Source of the DNA: Arion vulgaris
Lineage: Eukaryota; Mollusca; Gastropoda; Stylommatophora; Arionidae
Reading direction: 5' to 3'
DNA length: 64,000 nucleotides
Assembly (NCBI GenBank): GCA_020796225.1
Contig: CM036765.1
Span: forward strand, 6,668,805-6,732,804
The notes beneath the pieces were generated by a model, which saw only the letters and a program-made list of their open reading frames with translations, ran no database searches and had not been told where the DNA came from. The first letter of the stretch is position 1, and each line of letters starts with the position of its first letter. The translations under genes were made by a program, and so were the position numbers. This document shows, piece after piece, positions 23,616-34,082 of the stretch.

Positions 23616-23844
23616 TATCCCTCAAGAAAGATAAGAGAGAAAGAGAGATATCATTTCCTGCAGATATTAAATAAATTTCTTATATCTAATGATCAAAACA
23701 CAATAAGCTTACCGCATGTGTTTCTGCAAACACTGTTTGATATAACCTTACCCGATTATTCAGTATCTAACAAAAGAAGAGTTTATAAAATACACTCCTC
23801 AGTAAAGCTATTTTTCTTAAAGCTCGTCGGTTGTGTTCGTAAAA

Positions 23845-23932
23845 TCACTCGTCTTTCTGGGCTAGGCAATGAGTGCCTTAAGAAATAAGGGTAAATGGTT
23901 CGAGTCCTGTGGTTGGCAATTTTTTTTTTGGA
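23845..23932 (+). other. tRNA-like fragment followed by a T run
   Basis: Contains a perfect B-box-like GGTTCGAGTCC near 23897-23907, and a run of nine or more T near 23919-23929 that could end RNA polymerase III transcription. No acceptable cloverleaf or clear A box is visible, so this is probably the head of an old SINE rather than a tRNA gene. Confidence 0.3.
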
Positions 23933-23959
23933 GGCCCCTAATACTTGTAAGCTATCTAT

Positions 23960-24340
23960 TTATTGATCATATTCATTGATTTCGTTATCCCTTGGGGTTC
24001 TTAAAAGTCTCATTCTCATATTATAACCACAGACAACTCTAATATTGGGTCGCATAACTGACCGGGAAACCTCTGACCTAACTAGAGTTGTTGTGCAGAG
24101 GAGGAGGGGGACTGGATTATATATATATATATATATGTGTGATAGAACACTGCAAGCTTTTTTTGCAATTTTACTCAATTCTTCACGTCTATGGTGTAAT
24201 TTATTGATGAAAAATATTCATAATATTGATATTACTCAATGTTAAACTTAACTTCTGACATAATACAACCTTGATTTAACATGTTGTGTTGATTTTAAAA
24301 CGAATACGTCTATATACAACAATACTGGAATGCAAGGTCA
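23960..24340. repeat. dispersed repeat, inverted match to 45365-45740
   Basis: Blocks occur in the same order in reverse complement at 45.4-45.7 kb: a ggtcgcataactgaccggg-like block, a tgatagaacactgcaa-like block, and an aaccttgatttaacatgttg-like block. Internal (TA)n at about 24118-24137 is specific to this copy. No coding capacity or clear ends are visible, so the element class is unknown. Confidence 0.7.
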
Positions 24341-24889
24341 CGTGACAGTTGTGGTCTTATTTACTAGAATACGTTTACCAGAGTCCGCCAGCCTATAAGT
24401 TTATAGTTGGCTGTGATTATAACTAATGATGGAATATCTCTAGTTTCCACATATTTTAAATCAATATTATTGACGTTTGAACTCTCTGTAAAACAAGTTG
24501 AAATGTTTATGAAGGAAATGTCTTGAATTGTTAGAAACATGTTATCTCTTCAACGCTTCATTCATCCCCGCTGTTCACGCCAAAGAAATCTTATCAGAAA
24601 TCTCCAACCATGCGACAAAAATCGCACTGCCAAAACACTAGTAAACATCTTAAGTGTGCTTGTTCTGTTGTGTGTTCTAAAATGAATATGAACGTAAGCA
24701 ACTTCACGCATAGCAGTTTCTCAAGTTCGTTATGAATAGATCACGCATAGCAGTTTCCAAGATCGTTATTAATAGATTTATGTGAAGAGTTAGAAATATA
24801 AATTGGAAAAATATCAATAATACAGTTTAAAAAAAATTCAAAACTAACTTTTCTGTATTTTTTGGACACCCTGATACAGATATATCATC
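24341..24889. other. unassigned interval
   Basis: AT-rich. A short segment (cacgcatagcagtttc) is repeated at about 24704 and 24743. Nothing else recognised. Confidence 0.35.
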
Positions 24890-25580
24890 ATCAAGGTGCG
24901 TGTCCTTTATAGGACGTTACTCTCTTTGCAGCGCATCCGAAATCCATTCTGTCTCTAGCAAGTTCATCCACTTCGTCGATAGTCATATTCATGGTTTCTT
25001 TAATATATTGTAGCCCGCCTGCCCAGCGTGTTCATAGTGCGTTGGACTACGGGTGACTAGCCCTCTTTGAGTGCGGGTTCAATTCCGCGGGCTGGCAGAA
25101 AAGCCACAGGTTCCCCAGATTTACGGTGTTCGTGGAACCGAACCAAAGGGTTATGATGTCCATGGCACCGATCCGAAGAGCTGAAAGCTCAAGTGCTTCT
25201 GTATCGGGAAAAAAATGTATATTGTAGCCATCTTCTTCTTGGTCTGCCTCTGCCTCTACGTCCTCGGATCCTGCTCTCTAGTATTTTTCTCTCCAGGCCA
25301 TCGTGACGCTTGATGTGACCAAAGTATCTAATTTTTCTGTATAGTATATTGTTTATCAGTCAATTCCCTTTAACATTTAGTTCTTTCAGGACATCAGTGT
25401 TTTTTCTTTTTTTCTGTCCATGGTATTCGTAGGATCTTTCTGTAGCATTTAGTTTCAAAGGACTGGATTTTCGTTCTTGTTTGTGTAATGGTCCATGATT
25501 CACAACCATAAGTAGTCACTGGAAAATGCATGTTCTCAGTATTTTTAATTGTAATATTTTGCTGGTGCTTTGTCACATGT
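24890..25580 (-). mobile_element. LINE 3' fragment split by a SINE-3
   Basis: On the minus strand, 25580-25230 reads an ORF2-like segment with TTYGCESWTITQT and FETKCYRKILRIPWTEKKKK. After the SINE, 25015-24890 reads the very C-terminus, with ELARDRMDFGCAAKRVTS. The two parts join across the SINE-3 insertion at its target site. The frame contains stops and a 5' truncation. Confidence 0.8.
25016..25217 (+). mobile_element. SINE-3 copy with 12-bp TSD
   Basis: A tRNA-derived SINE of about 202 bp. The head includes cgcctgcccagcgtgttcgt and a B-box-like GGTTCAATTCC. The body contains cacaggttccccagatttac, and the end is an A-rich tail. It is flanked by a perfect duplication tatattgtagcc at 25004-25015 and 25218-25229, inside the LINE fragment. 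Confidence 0.9.
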
Positions 25581-25624
25581 TCTTCATTGTGTTTAACTTA
25601 TACAGAAATATATAGTTACATATT

Positions 25625-25932
25625 ATTCGCAATTGGTTATTGGTTGAAGCTGGATAAGAAGGATGTTCTTCGGTCTCTTCGCGACTGTCTGTTGAATGAA
25701 GACACTATCATAGATGTTGAATCGATCAAGCGTTTTAAGCAGTTTGGAGTTGCCCGTTGTACAAGTAGAACTCGATGCCTGAGGTGCTGAGTGAGGAGTG
25801 TGTTTAATCAGCGAGCCACGGGAACCTCAGTATGCTTACTTTTCGATATTTATTGGAGGAGACTAAGCACATATGGGTCTGCCCGGAGTGCAAGTACGTC
25901 AGTTTAGTAACCAATAACCAATAAACGTTTTG
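25625..25932 (+). mobile_element. LINE-H 3' end fragment
   Basis: The reading contains KKDVLRSLRDCLLNEDT and DVESIKRFKQFGVARCTSRT. This matches the better copy at 56.3-56.8 kb, with a frameshift after about 70 codons. It ends in the family tail gtaaccaataaccaataaac. Confidence 0.75.
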
Positions 25933-25939
25933 ATTATTT

Positions 25940-26405
25940 ATGGCTAGATGATTAATAGCATTTTCATAACTACTTTGTGTTACCAGAACCAAACATGGAA
26001 AACGAGCAAAGCGAAGTCGCAAACAATAACTACATGTGAAATGCGCTGCCTGCGAAAAGTTACCAACAACACCAGTAAAGACAGAGTCACCAACATCAGC
26101 ATTAGAAAGGAAGCTGGTACAGAACCGTGCTTGAATTAGATTGAGTAACAAAAAATGAAGTGGTTTGGCCGTTTAATTAAGAATGCATCCAAACTCCACA
26201 GTATACAGTCTTCTACAACAGAACATCAGGAAAGAAGGCGAGAGAAAGACAACGAAAAAGATTATTTGACGGCATAGCAGAATCCTGTTAAAGAGCAAAA
26301 ATAACAATCACCCAATCCACCAGAACAGCACAGGACAAAAAAAGAAAACCACGACACTGTACAGCAACCCGGTAGCAGTGTCACGATAAAAGAAGAAGAA
26401 GAAGA
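25940..26405 (+). mobile_element. LINE-C 3' end fragment
   Basis: The frame reads TTLCYQNQTWKTSKAKSQTI, then CEMRCLRKVTNNTSKDR, then a stop near 26139. KWFGR-like and RRRERQRKRLFDG-like stretches continue in shifted frames, and the copy ends in an AAG run at about 26390-26404. Closely related to 32715-33330 and 50490-50872. Confidence 0.8.
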
Positions 26406-26660
26406 TGGGTAGAACACACACTGAGGAGACCACCGGACAGCATCACCAGACAGGTCCACGGATGGAGCCCGCATGGTATTAGAGGAAAGGGAAGATTCAA
26501 GAACACCTGGAGACGGGAGTTTGAGAAGAAATACAAGAAAATGGGAGAGAGTGGAGAGTTCTGGAAAAGATGACTTGGATAGGAGGGCTTGGAAAACTTG
26601 TGGTTGTTGGCTCTATACCTCCCTTGAGGGTTAAGGGTGAAGAAGAAGAAGCAAGTGTGA
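26406..26660 (+). mobile_element. second LINE 3' end fragment
   Basis: Reads through RRPPDSITRQVHGWSPHGIR and GKGRFKNTWRREFEKKYKKM, the C-terminal region of a different non-LTR ORF2 (pattern RR-P-x-S-I-T-RQ, W-x-P-x-G, GR, TWRRE). It starts at the AAG run of the preceding LINE-C and ends in its own AAG run at about 26639-26655, which suggests insertion into the earlier tail. Confidence 0.7.
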
Positions 26661-27284
26661 ATACCAGCAAAGGAAGGCATGTATATATCATACAACTAAC
26701 GAATACGCTCAGAAATAGATCTATCACTCTGAATCATCATTAGAAAATAGAGCTAAAACATGCAAGAAATAGAAGGATACCACTTCTGACACCATTGTAG
26801 TAGGGGCCCCCTGGTACGGTGGTGATTGTATTGGTATCGTACATGGAGTATCATGGTTACAGTTCCTCCTTCTTTGGTTGAGACTGGTTGTTATTTTTGC
26901 AGTTATGATGATATTTATTGTGGTGACTGATGTTAGGTTACGTGCACACACACTACTACAAGTAAAGAGACGCTTTTCTACGATTCATAATTCCTTTATT
27001 AGCTTCATTACATGATGGTACACGTGTGGACACCACACAAAACACGTCCACCTTCTTGCAATATGTATGTATCGGTCCCTTCTTTTTCTATTTACTTACG
27101 TTGCTACGCCGTCACTACCCAACACTACGTCGTTTTGCTTTTATTACATCAAATGTCTCGTATTAGTGTTTGCCATCTGTTTAGAGAGTGCAAACACTAA
27201 GTCTCTGCTATTAAATATCTAATTATATACAACTACATTCTTAAGGCTAACTGTCTGGTTCCTCAGCTGCACCTGGGGAGGGGC
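26661..27284. other. unassigned interval
   Basis: Short frames only. No motif or repeat recognised. Confidence 0.35.
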
Positions 27285-27535
27285 TATGACAATCCAAAGT
27301 CCAAAGGCAAAGTATTGACTTCACTGCATCATGTTTCCCCATATGGCTCCGTCCCTGTCGACAGAGATGGCAAGCCATCTGCCGAGAGCATTGCACAAAG
27401 CACGAACTCCGTAGCTTCGATAACAATCTAAAGGGTCTCATGAAATAATTGCACATGTGTCTTGTTTCGATTCGAATCCACAAACTTCAGTATGACAGGC
27501 AAACGACTTAACTACTTAGCTATTGAGACCTGCTA
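27285..27535 (-). mobile_element. SINE-4 copy, minus strand
   Basis: A body including tggcaagccatctgccgagagc-like sequence, B-box-like GATTCGAATCC in reverse near 27470-27480, and a head reading gtctcaatagctaagtagtt on the minus strand. Diverged but full length. Confidence 0.75.
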
Positions 27536-27539
27536 ATAG

Positions 27540-27772
27540 AAGGGTGTACTAAGGTTGTAATCTCTAGGGAAAATCGACTTCGATCACCAGAGAAACATGA
27601 TCTGATAGCTATGACCTGGATATTGCGAGCTCCGAAACGGTCCGTCCCATTGATATGAGTGGCTACAGGGATCACAGAGCATTTGCGCATATCCCGTAAG
27701 ACTTGGCCGAAACAGTCACTAAACATTTTGTTAGTTTCGCCTATGTATTAGAGTGTGACCGCAAAGAAGACT
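27540..27772 (-). mobile_element. Penelope-like element fragment: GIY-YIG endonuclease region
   Basis: On the minus strand a YIGET-like start leads into FGQVLRDMRKCSVIPVATHI and then a segment with QVIAIRSC. This resembles the GIY-YIG nuclease domain of Penelope-like retroelements (YIGET, then D-R-x-x-x-H-x-x-D-x-x, then VA-x-H). A stop and a shifted frame separate the YIGET part. The reverse transcriptase is absent. A sister fragment is at 47.5 kb. Confidence 0.65.
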
Positions 27773-27783
27773 TTTATCTAGAC

Positions 27784-28463
27784 CATCATTTCCCAAACTG
27801 GGATCCGGGATCCCGGAGTTCTGAGATACTCACAGGGATTCCTCAAGAGATTGAAGACATATTATGAACTTTGACATTTCAAACAGAAAAGTAAATTAAA
27901 AAAAACTGAATTAGTACAAACTGTGCAGTCAAATTTTAAAAAATTCCGTTAGCGGAAATCAAAGAACTCCAGGTTCCAGTCCGATTGAGTCTAAATATTT
28001 GACAGAATAACATTAACGTTCTTGAGTCGTCAATCTTAACGTTGTTTGAAGTTTCCATCGATCAAAGTTCGTTTGGTGACGAGCATTGTTTACTATTGTC
28101 ATCATCATCAGGTGCCGTGCCGGCTGGTGTAGGCGATCATGGATCTCCACAAATCTCTATCTTTGGTGTTTGCTATCAATTCAGATGTTGACGCTCCTAC
28201 TGTGCAATGAAGTGGATATCCAAAATTTTCTCTCTCGGTCTGCTTCTGTTTCGTCTACCCTCGATTTTACCAGTTGTTAAAATGTGTTCTAAACCTCCCC
28301 TCCTCATCACATGTCCGAAAAATGATGACTGCCTGTTTCTTATATTGATAATAAGTTTACTACTGTACTACACAGATAATGTATTCCTGTCCATTTTCAT
28401 TTATAGAAACGTTTGGGAATCCGCGGCAAATGTCCACGGTAATGCAAAGTTTAGGAACCGCTG
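27784..28463. mobile_element. hAT-like element with near-perfect 8-bp TSD
   Basis: The left end is catcatttcccaaactggga and the right end is aaagtttaggaaccgctg, roughly inverted. It is flanked by atctagac (27776-27783) and atgtagac (28464-28471), which agree at 7 of 8 positions. 680 bp, no transposase. The centre contains a LINE fragment. Confidence 0.6.
28090..28370 (-). mobile_element. LINE 3' end nested in the hAT-like element
   Basis: The sequence from catcatcaggtgccgtgccgg through ggcgatcatggatctccaca to atgatgactgcct is about 270 bp and nearly the same as the 3' part of the LINE at 58608-59150. On the minus strand it is the ORF2 C-terminus. Its 3' end is the ATG/GAT-type tail at 28090-28105. 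Confidence 0.75.
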
Positions 28464-28489
28464 ATGTAGACTAATATTCCACTTCAATA

Positions 28490-28725
28490 GCTACATTGCA
28501 AAAGTTTGGATTGAAGATTGAAGTGGCCAGAAAGAGCTACACAACAGGTATTTGAGCAGGTACATCAATCAACATCCAACTGGTAAGGTGCACCTATCGA
28601 CATATCAGGAGTGCAATGAAGATATTCAAACCAAACTGAACTTAAACTGAACACTGCTTGATTTGTTGAGGCAGGGATTAGAGCATCTATGGACATGTCT
28701 GAAGTGCTATGATCTTCTTCTTCGT
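28490..28725 (+). mobile_element. LINE-G 3' end fragment
   Basis: Ends gagcatctatggacatgtct then gaagtgctatgat, encoding HLWTCLKCYD. This is the C-terminal zinc-finger-like motif shared with the 38.4-kb copy. Upstream codons are too decayed to read. Confidence 0.55.
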
Positions 28726-28732
28726 TTCTCTA

Positions 28733-28860
28733 GTCATGTATTGCTGACAGCGTCAGGATAAGAAGACATTTGTAGAACGGGCTTTTCTGTGCACTTCATA
28801 AACATTGTTTTGTCGTCGCCTCTGTTATCTCTAGCGTCCACTTTTATGATATAGTCTTTA
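28733..28860 (-). mobile_element. LINE-A 3' end fragment
   Basis: Matches, in reverse, the 57.49-57.59 kb 3' end: cgtcaggataagaagacatt, then gcacttcataaac, then cgcctctgttatctctagcg. It is cut before the segment that was amplified at 11-22 kb. Confidence 0.7.
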
Positions 28861-28924
28861 TATATATATATTTGATATAATTGATATAGCAAGCCCAGCC
28901 ATTGTCGATTTTAAATGGAATGTT

Positions 28925-29190
28925 TTTCCTTCTTCGAACGCTCCATGTCGATCACTTTTTAACCATTCTTTGTGATTTGTATGTGATCTTAGCCTGAGTG
29001 CGATTGTACGTTGGGCCGGCTATGCGCCTACAAGCAGGCCAGCACATCCGATTTATGCGACACTTTTTATTTACTAGGCTAGCTTCCCTAGGCCTTACCT
29101 CAGTCGCCTCTTAAGAGATGTCTTGTAGGTCACAGTGTCACAATAATTTTCTCTCCTTTAGAACCCCCGCAACATACGGACCAAGCGAAT
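28925..29190 (-). mobile_element. SINE-1 copy, minus strand
   Basis: 3' end at cttcttcgaacgctcc, core in reverse complement (cagtcgcctcttaagag), and 5' end near cccgcaacatacgg. Nearly full length. Confidence 0.8.
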
Positions 29191-29759
29191 GTTCTAACCA
29201 TTTGACTAGACCAGCGGCGAAATTAACAAAAATAAAAATAATATTCAGAAAGAGAGAAAGAGAGATGAAAATGATTATGATGATAACGAAGAAAATAAGA
29301 CGATTAAAAAAGAAATTGTCAAAGGTGTCTTTAAATTTCTGCTCATCAAATTTTACGCACTGTAATTCTTGCTATTGTTGCAAAATTCAATTCCTCTTGT
29401 GTTGTTGCAAAATTCAATCCTCTGTGTTGCAAATTTGCGGTTTATGAAGATTCTGTAAGAATAGGATTATCCTTGGCGGTTGTAAACAACTGCACATATT
29501 TTCTGTATTGATCTAGGAACTGCATTTAGAATACACGGAAGTAAAACCATTGTGTTATTACGTTGATCGATTATGGTCTGTTCTAAATATGTCCAGCTCA
29601 GATCAAATTTTTGTGTTGTTGTTTAAAGAAGCAAATGTAACATTTGATTACGAATGAATTATTGTGAAGAGCCAGAGAGAGAGAGAGAGAGCCAGAGAGA
29701 GAGAGAGAGAGAGACTGTCATTACTGCATGTAGTACATTTTTTTGGGTTGTGTAGGACA
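29191..29759. other. unassigned interval with (GA)n at about 29674-29713
   Basis: A purine dinucleotide run and a short repeated phrase (ttgcaaaattcaat at about 29377 and 29405). No gene recognised. Confidence 0.4.
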
Positions 29760-30440
29760 GCAAGGACGAGAGCCTGAGTAATTTAATGAAATACTTAGAA
29801 GCAATTTTCACAGCAGATGGAAGTATCGATAGCGAAATCAGCAATCGTTGCACAAAAGCTAACCAAGTACTGGGACAGTTAACACCACTGTTGTCACACA
29901 AAGAGATACCGCTAACAACTAAAGTAAATGAACGATTTTCTGGCCAACACTATGTTACCAGTGTCAAACACGGCCAATAACAGCAGCTAATGAGCGGAAA
30001 ATCATAACGACAGAGATGAGGTGTCTTAGAAGAGCTGCAGGTGTGACAATAAGAGACAAAATTAGAAATGAAGAAATCAGAAGGACACTGGATGTGAAAC
30101 CAGTTATGCAATTCATAAAATAACAACATATTAAATGGTTTGGACACCTGACCAGAATGCCCTGGTATCGCCTACCACAGAGAGCCACACAGAAAAAGTA
30201 TAATGAGTACAAGGCAAGAGGAAGACCACGCAAAATATGGAGCGACAGCATCAAGAACAGCCTTACGAACATGAATATCGGCTTACAAAGTGCCTTAAAA
30301 AAGTCACACACAAGATCACTATCGTTTCACCCCCAACACTTCTATAAAGAAGTCAATGGTGGAAGAGAAGAACAAGCAAACACAAGATCACTACGTTTCA
30401 CCCCGGCAACACTTCTATAAAGAAGAAAATGGGGGAAGAG
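29760..30440 (+). pseudogene. LINE ORF2 C-terminal fragment (relative of LINE-C)
   Basis: Frames in sequence read MKYLEAIFTADGSIDSEI (the EYLGS-x-T-x-DG landmark, here YLEAIFTADG), then TTEMRCLRRAAGVTIRDKIR, KWFGHLTRM and ARGRPRKIWSDSI. A frameshift after about residue 55 and a stop near 30121 break it. Its last 140 bp are duplicated: a segment containing caagatcactatcgtttcac and acttctataaagaag occurs twice before the GAA-rich tail. The sister copy at 53.7 kb has it once. Confidence 0.8.
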
Positions 30441-30514
30441 AAGAAGAAGATGGCTATTGCAGTCGCCAGGAAGCTGTTCAGGTTAGGATTTTTCATTTAT
30501 GCCAACAACTGAGA

Positions 30515-30612
30515 AAAATTATTGGACACGTAATCATTGGACACGTGAATTAAACACGGGTCTCTTGCATGAAAGCGATGCTCTAACCCATCCAGCTAAC
30601 GCCGCTCGGTGA
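30515..30612 (-). other. tRNA-like SINE head remnant
   Basis: The minus strand reads gcgttagctggatgggttag, then agcatcgctttcatgcaaga, then a B-box-like gtgtttaattc. The arm-like layout resembles a tRNA, but the T arm is poor and the element body is not recognised. Confidence 0.35.
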
Positions 30613-30689
30613 ATCACTGAGAAGAATACAGTTGTATAAGAGGTTTTCTTGTTGTTTTCTCTGTTCGCTTTCTATGAATTCAAGCTTAG

Positions 30690-30905
30690 TTGGAAAGGTC
30701 TAAAAACGAAATATTAACTTCATTGCGTCGGGTTTCCATAATGCACGTCACCAGCCAAGAGGGTTGCACAAAGAACGAACTCGGTAGCTCTAGCAGCAAC
30801 CCGACAGATCTAAAAAAATTGTGCACATGTGACTTATGCCAGATTCGAACCCACAGTTTTCAGAACGACAGGGAAACACCTTAACTACTTCGCCACATAG
30901 ACCCT
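30690..30905 (-). mobile_element. SINE-4 copy, minus strand
   Basis: Body segment around agcagcaacccgacagatct, B box in reverse (agattcgaaccc) near 30842-30853, and A-box-like sequence in reverse (actacttcgccacat) near 30886-30900. The 3' part is diverged. Confidence 0.75.
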
Positions 30906-31489
30906 TATTATCTACTTGCCCACAATCTCAGGGTGTATAAAATCTATTTTAATTAAATAGGGCTCAAGTCTTCCAAGGTTGTTCGGCTCTAGCTACTTCC
31001 CCGTTCACCAGTACCCTATATCAGATAAGATCGTAGTGATATGTCATTTCGTCTTCCTACCCACACCCCTCCCCTTCTAACCGCGCCCATCAAACATGTG
31101 GGCACATCAAACATGTGGGCCCATCAAACATGTGGGCTCATCCAGTCGCCATTCTTCCCACATATGTACACAATACTTCACGTAACATGCCATCGACTCG
31201 TTCTGATTGGTTCATCAATCAGAAGGTCATTAGCATTACTATTTCCGGTGGCTTTAATTATTCCATGTGACATTTGCATCCAGATGTCACATGTTCAAAC
31301 ACGTGCTAAGGAAACATGTCATATGTAGTATCAATCTCTAGTCATCCTTCTTATTTAGAAATATGTTTTAGTTTATTTAATATTCTGTGTTTGTGTTTGT
31401 TTTCTTGATAAAGGAATATGGTCGAAACTTCGAGAGTTGTCAATTTTTATAATTCAATTTTATTGTTCCTTTCGTATGTAATACTGTAA
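30906..31489. other. unassigned interval with three short repeats
   Basis: The phrase catcaaacatgtgggc occurs three times in tandem at about 31088-31140. A ggtcgaaacttcgag-like phrase near 31420 recalls the 3' region of Penelope-like elements, but nothing else supports that. Confidence 0.35.
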
Positions 31490-31655
31490 TTTAAAGACCA
31501 AGAGAGACTCTGCGTAGAACCATTATCAGAGAAGGCTCAACGATGGGTCTAGCAAATATTAAAGACCTAAAACAGATAGCAACGAACCGCGAGACATGGA
31601 GAGCTATGACCTCTGCCTATGCGCCGCCCACAGGCCCAAGAGGAAAGACTAACTA
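31490..31655 (+). mobile_element. LINE-F 3' end, interrupted by the Tc1/mariner-like element
   Basis: Matches the 63.2-kb LINE-F copy in reverse: ccaagagagactctgcgtag through atgggtctagcaaatattaa to ggcccaagaggaaagactaac. In LINE-F this is followed by a run of aact. Here the run is broken by the DNA transposon at 31656 and resumes as aactg after 34469. Confidence 0.85.
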
Positions 31656-32265
31656 TAGTCTGTCCATTAATTCGTGAGCACGTTTGAAATTGATTTGCTC
31701 GAAAACTACCTGTTGGATCTCAGTGATTTTTGCATGCAACCTTAGAATATCCATGACACTAAAATAAAGCTAACCAGTAGTCCATAGATGCTACGGATTT
31801 TGCACATCGGCGAATTCCTTTGATCTTTTATGACAATTGCAAATACGGGGGCTCAAATTTTAGATTTTACAGTATCCCTAGAATTTGTCCATGTCAATTC
31901 TATTCATAGGTGTATCTCCATATTAACTTGATAAGTCAAGTAATTAAGTGTGTTGCCCTTTATGTGCAATCGTGAACTTGGATACAATATGCAACAGTTA
32001 GTCCTCCCTTCGGTCACCATTAGACCCCAGGGTGTCTTAACTTCACCACAAATTGTATGATGGTAGACGCATTTGGATATGGAAATGTATACGTTGCTAT
32101 TTCTCAGTCTGTAATCAAAATATGATTTGTATCATCCCGAATCTGACGATTCCATGAGGTTGATAATTGTTACTGGCTGGACAAATTGTAATCCATCTCG
32201 GTGCCAGTACTCGTCTTCCTCTCGGAGCACATGTTCAACACACTTCTTCCAGAACTGCATGTCTA

Positions 32266-34082
32266 TCATTGAGAGGGACTCAGTGTCAGAACTTCAACAT
32301 CACACATTTTAAACGTCCTGTTCTGTTCGGCAACTTGCCCTTTTACTTTAGCCCAGACAAGCTCTATCGGATTGAGGTGAGCATGATATGGAGGTAGTCG
32401 CAAAGACGTGTGGCCGTATTCCGCAATGATTTTGTCAATATGAAACACCTTTGTCTTATTTATCATCCTCACCAGGTGCAACAACTCGGGTTTCAAATAT
32501 GTATCATCGAAGCTGACATTTTCCTTAGCAAGCCAAGTCCTAATTTGATCTTTGTATTTGATGCAGTTGGTACTTTGTCTTCCGCTGATACTGCGTTGTG
32601 ATAGGATGCATTATCCATTACCAAGCATGATGGTCTGTTTAGAATTGGAAGTAGATCTTTCTCCATCCAGTGCCTGAAAATATGTCCATTCATTTCTGTG
32701 TGGTAGTCCCTACCAAACCAAGTGAAAGAATTCAAATACTTAGGAAGCATATTCACAGAAGACGGAAAACTAGATAGAGAGATAGAGGCTAGAGTACAAA
32801 AGCAAATGCTGTAACCTACCAGCTAGCCCCATTGTTAAGGCACCCAAAAATTTCACAGGCAGCTAAGAAACAAATGATCAACAGCATTTTTATACCTACT
32901 TTGTGTTACCAGAGCCAAACATGGACATTGAGCAAAGCGCAGTCACAAAAATAACTACATGTGAAATGCGTTGCCTGAGAAAAGTTACCAACAACACAAG
33001 AAAAGACAGAATCACCAACATCAGCATAAGAAAGAAAGTTGGCACAAAACCGTGCTTAAATTATATAGATAAACAAAGAATGAAGTGGTTTGGCCACTTA
33101 ATAAGAATGCATCCAAACTCCACAGTATACAGAGTCTTCTACAACAGAACATCGGGAAAGAAGGCAAGAGGAAGACCACGGAAAAGATGGTTAGATGGCG
33201 TGGCAGCATCCTGTGAAAGAGCAAAGATAACAATCACACAAGCCACCAGAACAGCGCAAGACAAAAACAAAAACCACGACACTGGGCAACAACCCGGTAG
33301 CAGTGTGACGACAAAAGAAGAAGAAGAAGAAGTCCCTACCGTCGGTACTTTTGATTGGAAAATAAGTCCAGCGTCATGGACAAGACCTTCTTCACTACTT
33401 CCTGCATGTGTTAGTATAATACGCTGGCCTTTGCTGCTTGGTATTTTTCTTTTTTTGTTCACCGTCTACTGATTGCCATTCTTTAGCATTGGTGTGGTGA
33501 GCATGACCCAGGATTCGTCCAAATATACAATATCATAGCCTTGCCTCCGCCGCTCACGGATCTGCCTCAGGTATTTACTTCGGGCAGCAATTAAATGTGG
33601 CTTTTCACAAATAATATTCCTGCCGCCTATAGTTTTTCTGAAGGTGAAGCCGGCGGCTCTTACAATTTTTCATAGAGTACTTTTAGAAATGTCTATGCTG
33701 CAATCTGATTGCAGTTTTAATTTCAGTTTCCTGAGAGTAACAAGTTGATTTGTCGCAAACATTTTCAAGAGCTCCGTCTTATGACATCTATGTCAAAGTC
33801 GTCAATTGTTCTTTTCCGTCCTTGCTTGACATTAGTGCACTTTGTGTCCTGTTTAATCCATCGGGAAAAGGATTCTCTATTCAGACCAAGCGCCAGTTGC
33901 GCTCGTTTCTCATGGTTATGAATATCGCAATATAGATGACCTCTCTTAGATTCCCTACGGAAGTGTTGGTATAGTAAAACTGTAACCTTCTGCATTGTTA
34001 TAAATGTGCACTTCAGACTCATTTTGAATGTGATATCAATGTCAGTTTTGATAAGCCAACAAATATGATACAATAGCTTCAT
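32266..34082 (-). pseudogene. Tc1/mariner-like DDE transposase, broken
   Basis: Read from 34082 downward, the N-terminal part has a helix-turn-helix-like region (LGLNRESFSRWIKQD). The first catalytic D is in IVYLDESW near 33520. The phrase QSKVPTVGT precedes the LINE insertion and DYHTEMNGHIF follows it. The second D is in VMDNASYHN near 32610, and the E is in NPIELVW near 32362. Frameshifts lie near 33470 and near 32570. The second D and the E are about 84 residues apart when the shifted frames are followed, far more than the 34 of Tc1. The frameshifts and the nested LINE make it inactive. Confidence 0.85.
32715..33330 (+). mobile_element. LINE-C 3' end nested in the transposase, 10-bp TSD
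   Basis: A 616-bp 5'-truncated LINE with an EFKYLGSIFTEDGKLDREIE start, CYQSQTWTLSKAQ, CEMRCLRKVTNNTRKDRI, KWFGHLIRM and KKARGRPRKRW, ending in an AAG run. It is flanked by the perfect duplication agtccctacc at 32705-32714 and 33331-33340. Most of the C-terminal frame (32903-33330) is still open, so this is one of the younger insertions here. Confidence 0.93.

Noticed and set aside
33765..34082. Functional transposase
   Set aside because: Frameshifts and a LINE insertion disrupt the catalytic domain. This stretch is only the N-terminal part.
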